The notes under the pieces were generated by a model. It was not told the DNA's origin. It did not search any database and was given only the letters and a program-made list of their open reading frames with translations. The position numbers and the translations under genes are program-made. Shown piece by piece: positions 16,137 through 24,098 of a stretch of DNA of 24,098 nt; positions within the stretch are counted from its first letter, which is position 1, and each line of letters begins with the position of its first letter. This stretch comes from Scleromatobacter sp045810285 (GTDB lineage Bacteria > Pseudomonadota > Gammaproteobacteria > Burkholderiales > Burkholderiaceae_C): positions 1-24,098 of the forward strand of contig JBJMWE010000363.1 in assembly GCA_045810285.1 (NCBI GenBank), in the 5' to 3' direction.

Positions 16137-17408
16137 CTACTTGGCGGACGCCGCCGCCACCAGGTCCGCCTGCGCCTTCGCCAGCGGGTAGGCATCGTCG
16201 TCCCACAGCCTGGCCACGATGGCCTGCACCGCCGACACGTGCGCCTCGGACTGCGCCATCTTGTGCGCGAACGACGGCACGAGCGTGTTGGACAACGAGG
16301 CCGCGACGAAGTACGCGCTCGATTCCTGCCCGCAGTGGTCGAAGCGCGTCATGTCGGAGCCGACGGCCGCCGGGATCGACCCCTTGTTGAGATTGAAGAT
16401 CTCCTGGAACTGGCTGCTCATGATCGTCGACGCCAGCGCCTTCTGGCCCTGCACGGCCTGCGGGTCGCTGAGGCGGAACATCGCGAAGCTGTCGATGTTG
16501 TAGATGTACGCGTTCCAGGTGCCGGGCGCCGCGGTGCAGACGAAGTCGGTCTCCGGCTTCTTGCCGGCGGCCAGGAACTCGCCCTTGGCCCAGTCGCCCA
16601 TGAACTGCATGCCCGCCTGGCCCTTGATCACCATCTCGGTGGCCTTGTTCCAGTCGCGGTTGGGCGCCTCCTTGTCCGTGTAGGGCTTGAGGCGGCGGAA
16701 GGTCTCGACGACGCGCGTCATCACCGGGCTGCGCCACGCGGCCGGATCCATCGTGACGAAGGCCTGGCGATAGAAGTCGGCGCCGCCGATGCCCAACCCG
16801 ACGATCTCGAAGGTGGTCAGGTCCTGCCACGGCTGTCCGCCGTGCGCGAGCGGCACGATGCCGGCGGCCTTGAAGCGGTCGGCCAGCGCGAAGAAGGAGT
16901 CCCAGGTGTCGGGCACGCGGCCGCCCACCTTGCGCAGCATGTCCTTGTTGATCCACAGCCAGTTGACGCGGTGCACGTTCACCGGCACCGCAGCCCAGTG
17001 GCCGTCCACCTTCATCTGCTGGGCCACCGTGCGCGGGAGCTTGACGTCCCAGTTGCCCGCGGCGGCGACGTCGTCGAGGTTGGCCAGCACGCCCTTGCGG
17101 CCCCAGTCCTGGATCGCCGGGCCCTTGATCTGCGCCGCGGTCGGCGGCTTGCCTGCATCGACGCGCTGCCTGAGCGCGTTCATCGCGGCGTCGCCGCCGC
17201 CGCCGGCCACCGCGAAGTCGCGCCAGGTGACGCCCTGGTTGGCGAGCAGGTGCTTGAGCTCCTCGACCGACTTCGCCTCGCCGCCCGATGTCCACCAGTG
17301 CAGCACCTCGACGTCGGCGGCCCGCGCCGGGCCGGTGGCCGCCAGGCCCATCACGAAGCTGCAGGCCCCCACGACGACCCAATGCCGTAATGAATTGTTC
17401 AGATTCAC
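16137..17408 (-). CDS. Periplasmic sugar-binding protein of an ABC transporter (GtsA-like)
   Basis: The protein has 423 residues. GTG at 17408 was chosen: GGAG sits seven nt before it, and it yields a signal peptide (MNLNNSLRHWVVVGACSFVMGLAATGPARA) with cleavage near residue 30. The mature protein starts ADVEVLHWWTSGGEAKSVEELK, the standard start of the family 1 sugar-binding proteins. GGQPWQDLTTFEIVGLGIGG, AGMQFMGDWAKGEFLAAGKKP and NKGSIPAAVGSDMTRFD are typical of glucose/mannose-binding GtsA-like members. It captures a sugar in the periplasm and delivers it to an inner-membrane permease. Those permease and ATPase genes are not adjacent on either side, which is unusual. It has its own promoter upstream. 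Specificity for glucose is a guess from resemblance. Confidence 0.88.
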   Translation of the reverse strand: MNLNNSLRHWVVVGACSFVMGLAATGPARAADVEVLHWWTSGGEAKSVEELKHLLANQGVTWRDFAVAGGGGDAAMNALRQRVDAGKPPTAAQIKGPAIQDWGRKGVLANLDDVAAAGNWDVKLPRTVAQQMKVDGHWAAVPVNVHRVNWLWINKDMLRKVGGRVPDTWDSFFALADRFKAAGIVPLAHGGQPWQDLTTFEIVGLGIGGADFYRQAFVTMDPAAWRSPVMTRVVETFRRLKPYTDKEAPNRDWNKATEMVIKGQAGMQFMGDWAKGEFLAAGKKPETDFVCTAAPGTWNAYIYNIDSFAMFRLSDPQAVQGQKALASTIMSSQFQEIFNLNKGSIPAAVGSDMTRFDHCGQESSAYFVAASLSNTLVPSFAHKMAQSEAHVSAVQAIVARLWDDDAYPLAKAQADLVAAASAK

Positions 17409-17468
17409 GGTTGTCTCCGCCCGAAAGCGTCGTCCAACGCGACATGCTGGAGCGCACCCTCGGAATAA

Positions 17469-17497
17469 TTTATAAATCCAAGATAACGCTTCGTTAA
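17469..17497 (-). promoter_or_regulatory. Sigma-70 promoter with palindromic operator for the sugar-binding gene
   Basis: Read on the minus strand: -35 TTAACG (17492-17497), a 17-nt spacer and -10 TATAAA (17469-17474), in a markedly AT-rich patch. The -10 is about 60 nt before the GTG start. The -35 box lies within the inverted repeat TAACG-CTT-CGTTA (17484-17496), which would suit a repressor operator. Its binding protein is unknown. Confidence 0.6.
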
Positions 17498-17644
17498 TGT
17501 CTTGAACAGCTGACGAACCCGGGTTTCGGTCGCCATGGCGACATCCGGCAGTCGCATTCGTGACAGGCGTCACGCCCGTTCGCGCGCCGGGCGCAGGCGT
17601 GGCGGCGGCCGCGGCCCACGACGTCGCAGGGGCCTGGCGCGCAT

Positions 17645-17670
17645 GAAAAAAGGCGCCTCGCGGGCGCCTT
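17645..17670 (-). terminator. Rho-independent terminator of the liv operon
   Basis: On the minus strand the stem AGGCGCC (17663-17669) pairs with GGCGCCT (17651-17657) across a short loop, followed by a run of T residues (complement of the A-run at 17646-17651). It lies 30 nt beyond the livF stop. This is a textbook intrinsic terminator. Confidence 0.85.
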
Positions 17671-17699
17671 CGTCGTGGTCGCTAGCCTGCGCCGGCGCG

Positions 17700-18416
<717 letters not shown>

Positions 18417-18429
18417 GTGCGTGCGCCCC

Positions 18430-19206
18430 TCAATGCGGCTTGTGGCCGGCGCCGAGGTAAGCCTCGATCACCTTCTCGTTGTTCTGCACCTCCGCGGGCG
18501 TGCCCTCGGCGATCTGCTTGCCGTAATCCAGAACGGTCACGCGGTCGCACAGGCCCATCACCAGCTTGACGTCGTGCTCGATCAGCAGGATGGTGCGGCC
18601 GTCCTTGCGGATGCGGTCGATCAGCTCGCGCAGCACCACCTTCTCGGTGGCGTTCATGCCGGCGGCGGGCTCGTCCAGCGCGATCAGCTTGGGATCGGTG
18701 GCCAGCGCGCGGGCGATCTCGAGGCGGCGCTGGTCGCCGTACGACAGCGTGCGCGCCTTGTAGTCGGTGAAGCGGCCGATGCCGACGTAGTCGAGCAGCT
18801 CCTGCGAGCGCGCCCGGATCGCGGCCTCCTCGGCCTTGAACTTCGGCGTGCGGAAGACGGCGCCGACCAGGCCCGAGTGCGTGCGCACGTGGCGGCCGAC
18901 CATCACGTTCTCGATGGCCGTCATCTCGGCGAACAGCCGGATGTTCTGGAAGGTGCGCGCGATGCCCGTCTTGGCCACCTGGTGCACCGCGGTGGGCTGG
19001 TACGGGGCGCCGCCCAGCATGAAGGTGCCGCCGTCGGGCGTGTACAGGCCCGTGATGACGTTGAAGAAGGTGGTCTTGCCGGCGCCGTTGGGGCCGATCA
19101 GGCCGTAGACCTGGCCCGCGTCGATGGTGATGCCGACGTCGGACAGGGCCTGCAGGCCGCCGAAGCGCTTGGACACGCCATTGACCTGGAGAACTGCGTT
19201 GCTCAT
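18430..19206 (-). CDS. livG: Branched-chain amino acid ABC transporter ATPase LivG
   Basis: The protein has 258 residues. Walker A is GPNGAGKTT (from residue 38), the signature TLSYGDQRRLEIARAL (from 153), Walker B KLIALDEPAAGMN (173-185) and the switch histidine H211 in LIEHDVKLVM. The C terminus ends with AEGTPAEVQNNEKVIEAYLGAGH, the typical LivG tail in which VIEAYLG is conserved. It pairs with LivF as the ATPase heterodimer. It begins 22 nt after the livM stop. Sequence and order leave little doubt about the family, though the exact solute could be a wider range of amino acids. Confidence 0.96.
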   Translation of the reverse strand: MSNAVLQVNGVSKRFGGLQALSDVGITIDAGQVYGLIGPNGAGKTTFFNVITGLYTPDGGTFMLGGAPYQPTAVHQVAKTGIARTFQNIRLFAEMTAIENVMVGRHVRTHSGLVGAVFRTPKFKAEEAAIRARSQELLDYVGIGRFTDYKARTLSYGDQRRLEIARALATDPKLIALDEPAAGMNATEKVVLRELIDRIRKDGRTILLIEHDVKLVMGLCDRVTVLDYGKQIAEGTPAEVQNNEKVIEAYLGAGHKPH

Positions 19207-19228
19207 GGTGTGGAGATCCCTCTCGTGC

Positions 19229-20317
19229 TCACTTGGCAGGAATGACGTTCGGTGCGGCCTTGCCGTGCTCGGGCGACGGCCACAGGCCGCGCGGGCGCAG
19301 GAGCATGATGACGATCATCGCCAGCGCCACCAGCAGCTGGCGCAGGATGGCGGCGTCGATGCGGCCGCCGGTCAGGTTGCGCAGCGGGTCGCCCACGTAG
19401 CGCAGCACCTCGGGCAGCGCCGACAGCAACAGCGCGCCGACCAGCACGCCCGGGATGTGGCCGATGCCGCCCACCACCACCATCGCCACGACGATGATGG
19501 ATTCCTGCAGCGAGAACGACTCGGGCGAGATGAAGCCCTGCAGCGTCGAGAACAGCACGCCGGACAGGCCGCCGAACGTGGCGCCCATGCCGAAGGCCAG
19601 CAGCTTGAGGTTGCGGGTGTTGATGCCCATCGCCTTGGCGGCGATCTCGTCCTCGCGGATGGCCATCCAAGCGCGGCCGATGCGCGAGCGCTCGAGGCGG
19701 TAGCAGATCAGCACCGACGCGATCACCAGCAGCAGGAACAGGTAGTACGACGGCATCACGACGCGGTGGAACTCGATGCCGGCGATCGTGTGGTCCTTGC
19801 CGAAGTCGAAGCCCAGGATCTTGATCGAGTCGATCGTGTCGATGCCCTTCGGGCCGTTGGTGATGTTGACCGGCGCGTCGAGGTTGTTCAGGAAGACGCG
19901 GATGATCTCGCCGAAGCCGAGCGTCACGATGGCCAGGTAGTCGCCGCGCAGCCGCAGCGTGGGGGCGCCCAGCAGCATGCCGAACGTGCCGGCCACCGCC
20001 GCGCCGATCGGCAGCACGAGCCAGATCGGCGCATGCAGGCCGTGCTGGAACGTGTTCTTGAACCAGTCGAACGTGTCGGTCATGTGCGGCGACGCCAGCA
20101 GGCCGAACGAGTAGGCGCCCACCGCGTAGAACGCGATGTAGCCGAGGTCCAGCAGGCCGGCGTAGCCGACGACGATGTTCAGGCCGAGGGCCAGCATCAT
20201 GTACAGCAGCGCGTTGCACAGGATGCGCACCCAGGCGTCGCCGAAGTGCTGCGCGAAGTGCGGCAGCACCAGCAGCACGAGGGCGCCGAGGACGTAGAGG
20301 ACGAGCTTGTTGTTCAT
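19229..20317 (-). CDS. livM: Branched-chain amino acid ABC transporter permease LivM
   Basis: The protein has 362 residues with about ten membrane segments. The hallmark permease motifs are LGLNIVVGYAGLLDLGYIAFYAVGAY near residue 45, GDYLAIVTLGFGEIIRVFLNN and GRAWMAIREDEIAAKAMGINTRNLKLLAF (the loop contacting the ATPases). The family usual length is 330-430. ATG at 20317 gives MNNKLVLYVLGALVLLVLP, with AAGGAAC upstream as ribosome site. It forms the inner-membrane channel with LivH. The short spacing from livH (29 nt) and livG (22 nt) supports one transcript. The start was preferred over a continuous upstream frame that runs through livH. Confidence 0.95.
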   Translation of the reverse strand: MNNKLVLYVLGALVLLVLPHFAQHFGDAWVRILCNALLYMMLALGLNIVVGYAGLLDLGYIAFYAVGAYSFGLLASPHMTDTFDWFKNTFQHGLHAPIWLVLPIGAAVAGTFGMLLGAPTLRLRGDYLAIVTLGFGEIIRVFLNNLDAPVNITNGPKGIDTIDSIKILGFDFGKDHTIAGIEFHRVVMPSYYLFLLLVIASVLICYRLERSRIGRAWMAIREDEIAAKAMGINTRNLKLLAFGMGATFGGLSGVLFSTLQGFISPESFSLQESIIVVAMVVVGGIGHIPGVLVGALLLSALPEVLRYVGDPLRNLTGGRIDAAILRQLLVALAMIVIMLLRPRGLWPSPEHGKAAPNVIPAK

Positions 20318-20346
20318 CGGTGTTGTTCCTTGAAACGTCCCGGGCC

Positions 20347-21270
20347 TCAGGCGCGATCGGCCACGCGTTCGCCGAGCAGGCCCTTCGGGCGCAGCGTCAG
20401 CACGATGATCAGCACGATGAACGCGAAGATGTCCTGGTAGTTGGAACCCAGCACGCCGCCGGTGAGATCGCCGATGTAGCCGCCGCCGAGCGCCTCGATG
20501 ATGCCCAGCAGGATGCCGCCCACCATGGCGCCGGCGAGGTTGCCGATGCCGCCGAACACCGCCGCCGTGAAGGCCTTCAGGCCCGGCAGGAAGCCCATGG
20601 TGTGCTGCACCGAGCCGTAGTTGGAGGCCCACATCACGCCGGCGAGCGCGGCCAGCGCGGCACCGATGATGAAGGTGGCGGAGATGACGTTGTCGGGGCG
20701 CACGCCCATCAGCGCGGCCACGCGCGGGTTCTCGGCCGTGGCGCGCATCGCGCGGCCCAGGCGCGTCTTGTTGACCAGCCACATCAGGCCGCCCAGCGTC
20801 ACGGCCGTCACGACCAGGATGGTGATCTGCGTGAAGTTGGTGACGGCGCCGCCGATGAAGATCGGGTCGCGCGACAGCAGCGTCGGGTACGACTTGTAGT
20901 TCGGCTTCCAGATGATCATGGCCAGCGTCTGCAGCAGCAGGCTCATGCCCATCGCGGTGATCAGCGGCGCGAGGCGCGGCGCATTGCGCAGCGGGCGGTA
21001 GGCGATCTTCTCGATGGCGAAGTTCAGGATGGAGCAGACGACCACCGCACACAGCAGGGCGATCAGCAGCAGCAGCCATCCCGGCAGGTTGTGCGGGCCC
21101 AGCCACACGGTCACCGACCAGCTGGTGAGGGCGCCCACCATCAACACTTCGCCGTGCGCGAAGTTGATGAGGTTGACGATGCCGTAAACCATCGTGTAGC
21201 CGAGTGCCACGAGCGCATACATGCTCCCGAGCACCAGGCCGTTGATCATCTGCTGCAGAAAGATATCCAT
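20347..21270 (-). CDS. livH: Branched-chain amino acid ABC transporter permease LivH
   Basis: The protein has 307 residues, the normal length for LivH, with eight or so membrane helices. MDIFLQQMINGLVLGSMYALVALGYTMVYGIVNLINFAHGE is the archetypal LivH N terminus. GRAMRATAENPRVAALMGVRPD (ATPase contact loop) and FTAAVFGGIGNLAGAMVGG are also typical. AGGAG precedes the ATG at 21270 by seven nt. It is the first gene of the liv operon. In many related genomes a LivJ/LivK binding-protein gene lies next to livH; here the upstream neighbour is rarA, so the solute-binding component must come from elsewhere. Confidence 0.96.
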   Translation of the reverse strand: MDIFLQQMINGLVLGSMYALVALGYTMVYGIVNLINFAHGEVLMVGALTSWSVTVWLGPHNLPGWLLLLIALLCAVVVCSILNFAIEKIAYRPLRNAPRLAPLITAMGMSLLLQTLAMIIWKPNYKSYPTLLSRDPIFIGGAVTNFTQITILVVTAVTLGGLMWLVNKTRLGRAMRATAENPRVAALMGVRPDNVISATFIIGAALAALAGVMWASNYGSVQHTMGFLPGLKAFTAAVFGGIGNLAGAMVGGILLGIIEALGGGYIGDLTGGVLGSNYQDIFAFIVLIIVLTLRPKGLLGERVADRA

Positions 21271-21759
21271 CAGGGGGTCTCCTGGTCTTCACGGCCGCGA
21301 CGCCGCTTCAACGGCGCACGGCTCCCGTGCCTCAGCATCGACTTGCCGCAGGCGAGCCGCCACGGGCAATACCCGCATGCGGCACGTGGCGTCCTTGCAA
21401 GATCCCGGCCATCGGTTCGCCGCGCGGCGCGCCGGTGGCAAGGGGCCCGCAAGCCCTTCACGCTGTGCGGGATTCTAGGAGCGCCCCGCAGCGAGAGCGG
21501 ACGGACTTACCCGCGAGAAACCGAACGACGCACCATTGACGGCGGCAAAGACGGAGCATTGTTCGTCGTGGCGCGCGATCCGCACGATTCGCGCCTTCCC
21601 GCGCGCGGGCGCCCCGGCGCGGGCGTGACGCGCGACCCCGCGCCACCGCGGCGCAGGCACCGATACGCTCCTGCGCGCCGCCGATACCGCCGCGACGCCC
21701 GCGCCTTGCGACGGTGCGGCCGGCCCCAGGCGGGTGCTCCGTCGACTGCCGCGCGGGCG
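21271..21759 (-). promoter_or_regulatory. livH upstream region
   Basis: This 489-nt stretch between livH and the rarA stop has no credible gene. On the minus strand TAGAAT (complement of 21474-21479) resembles a -10 box about 200 nt before livH, but no -35 box is convincing. A leader of about 190 nt would result, rich in short GC hairpins. A 29-codon frame (21289-21378) ends just before livH, but its start lacks a ribosome site. The part beyond 21540, near rarA, is featureless GC-rich sequence. Confidence 0.35.
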
Positions 21760-23061
<1,302 letters not shown>

Positions 23062-23261
23062 GGGAGACGTCGATCCTACAGCGCCGGCGCCGGCGACGAT
23101 TTGCCCGGCAGATCCGTGGAATCCGTGGAATTGGCCCGGCGGCGGCGGTCTTATCGGGCATTCGGCAGCCCGGCGCGGCCGCACACTGCATGGCATCGAC
23201 GCGGCCCGCCTTTCCGGCCCGGCCCGCGCGCACCGATCCGTTGCAAGGAGCACTTCCGCCC

Positions 23262-23786
23262 ATGAGCGCCATCACCGCCACCGAAAACCGCAACGTCGCG
23301 CAGGCGGCCACGGCCTCGCAGGGCGCGCGCGAGTACCTGTCCTTCAAGCTCGGCGCCGAGGAATACGGCATCGACATCCTGAAGGTGCAGGAGATCCGCG
23401 GCTACGAGAACCCGACCCGTATCGCCAACGCCGCCCATTTCATCAAGGGCGTCGTGAACCTGCGCGGCGTGATCGTCCCGATCGTCGACATGCGCCTGCG
23501 CTTCGGCCTGGCGGACGTCCAGTACAACAGCTTCACCGTCGTGATCATCCTCAACATCGCCAACCGCACGGTGGGCATGGTGGTGGACTCGGTCTCGGAC
23601 GTGCTGGAACTCGGCGGCACGCAGATCAAGCCGGCCCCGGAGTTCAACGGCGCGATCGACGCCGCCTACATCACCGGCCTGGGCACGATCAAGAGCGGCG
23701 ACGCCGAGCGCATGCTGATCCTGATGGACATCGAACAGATGATGACGGCCCCCGACATGGGCCTGATGGACGACCCCGTTCACTGA
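23262..23786 (+). CDS. cheW: Chemotaxis coupling protein CheW
   Basis: The protein has 174 residues. The CheW domain starts at about residue 24 (EYLSFKLGAEEYGIDILKVQEIRGYENPTRIANAAHFIKGVVNLRG), the classic CheW signature, and continues through VPIVDMRLRFGL and VGMVVDSVSDVLEL. It couples chemoreceptors to the CheA kinase in the polar signalling array. AAGGAG at 23245-23250 is 11 nt before the ATG at 23262, which fixes that start. No other chemotaxis gene is seen before the window edge. It is closed by an intrinsic terminator, so it is either monocistronic or the last gene of its transcript. Divergent from rarA across a 200-nt gap. Confidence 0.96.
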   Translation: MSAITATENRNVAQAATASQGAREYLSFKLGAEEYGIDILKVQEIRGYENPTRIANAAHFIKGVVNLRGVIVPIVDMRLRFGLADVQYNSFTVVIILNIANRTVGMVVDSVSDVLELGGTQIKPAPEFNGAIDAAYITGLGTIKSGDAERMLILMDIEQMMTAPDMGLMDDPVH

Positions 23787-23862
23787 AACAGTTGATCCGG
23801 GGCGAAGGTCGGCGCGTCCTCACCGCGCCAGGACTCCGGACGATTTCCTCGAAGGGTTCGAA

Positions 23863-23898
23863 GGCCGCCGCGGGCAACCGCCGCGGCCGTTTTCTTTT
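23863..23898 (+). terminator. Rho-independent terminator of cheW
   Basis: An 11-bp stem with one mismatch (23863-23873 paired with 23878-23888) around a GCAA tetraloop is followed by GTTTTCTTTT. It is 76 nt after the cheW stop. The T-run runs directly into the outer end of the nested repeat. Confidence 0.88.
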
Positions 23899-24098
23899 GG
23901 CGGTGTCAGGTCTTGAAAGTTGCAGTGTCAGGTCTTGAATCGTGCAGTGTCAGATGCAATCACCTCCAGCGACATGCCCGGCGCGGCCACTCACGCCTCG
24001 CAATGCCATCACACCGATGGCAGCCGCCGGAAGCGAGCGCGCGGGACTGCACGATTCAAGACCTGACACCGCAACTTTCAAGACCTGACACCGCCAAA
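23896..24098. repeat. Nested inverted-repeat element built of 22-nt GTGTCAG units
   Basis: The left arm (23896-23948) and right arm (24046-24098, ending exactly at the window edge) are 53 nt each and reverse-complementary with a single mismatch. Each arm contains two head-to-tail 22-nt units. On the left these are 23902-23923, beginning GGTGTCAGGTCTTGAA and ending AGTTGC, and 23924-23945, the same start with an A but ending TCGTGC. The right arm holds the reverse complements at 24071-24092 and 24049-24070. A third partial unit (AGTGTCAGATGCAAT) starts at 23946 without a counterpart. The central 97 nt have no ORF. The outer unit is identical to the arms at 16028. The true end may lie beyond the window. 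Confidence 0.93.

Noticed and set aside
21289..21378. A 29-codon leader peptide before livH as an attenuator
   Set aside because: It contains only a few Leu/Val codons with no run, its ATG lacks a ribosome site, and no terminator/antiterminator pair with a T-run was seen.
23151..23158. CCCGATAA on the minus strand as a sigma-28 (flagellar) -10 box near cheW
   Set aside because: It points toward rarA rather than cheW, and no TAAA-type -35 element is found at the required distance.
23902..24092. CRISPR array from the repeated 22-nt units
   Set aside because: Units are directly abutted without spacers, are inverted between arms and are only two per arm; no cas genes are present.

Overview
The window is very GC-rich (strong G/C preference at third codon positions) and almost entirely coding. 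Its gene content points to a betaproteobacterium of the order Burkholderiales (Rubrivivax, Leptothrix or Comamonadaceae-like). The evidence is the DUF4129-DUF4350-MoxR-DUF58 block, a YfcF-type glutathione transferase next to valS, a cysM/Nudix/TusA set, a livHMGF transporter and a two-domain ferredoxin reductase. The species is inferred, not proven. All genes look chromosomal. I found no phage, plasmid, integrase or transposase gene and no CRISPR array.

Layout. 1-4525 (+): the end of a DUF4129 protein, then DUF4350, MoxR ATPase and DUF58 genes, a tightly packed membrane-associated AAA+/VWA-type module. 4589-8158 (+): yfcF-like glutathione transferase and valS. 8343-10074 (-): cysM, a zinc-ribbon Nudix hydrolase and a TusA-family protein, probably one operon. 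10209-10293 (+): tRNA-Leu(CAA). 10478-11636 (+): a small secreted PDZ protein and a rhomboid-fold protein that lacks the protease catalytic residues. 11643-14427 (-): NAD-dependent epimerase-like protein, EamA transporter, AraC-type regulator. 14513-16022 (+): ferredoxin-type flavin reductase and a small membrane protein. 16137-17408 (-): a periplasmic sugar-binding protein with its own promoter but no permease genes beside it. 17700-21270 (-): livH-livM-livG-livF, a branched-chain amino acid ABC transporter without a binding-protein gene in the window. 21760-23061 (-): rarA. 23262-23786 (+): cheW, closed by a clear terminator.

The most unusual content is not protein-coding. Four intergenic palindromic elements and one in-frame GC-rich insertion stand out. 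Two elements (16028-16108 and 23896-24098) share the same 22-nt unit beginning GGTGTCAGGTCTTGAA. The second is a nested structure in which two related 22-nt units sit head to tail in each arm of a 53-bp inverted repeat. A third element (13498-13710) carries a diverged 22-nt relative of the unit inside a different palindrome. A fourth (8164-8309) is a hairpin pair whose ends read GTAG, resembling REP-type repeats. The DUF58 gene carries about 100 bp of stacked palindromes inside its reading frame. Together they suggest a genome populated by small non-autonomous palindromic elements, at least one of which has been accepted within a gene.
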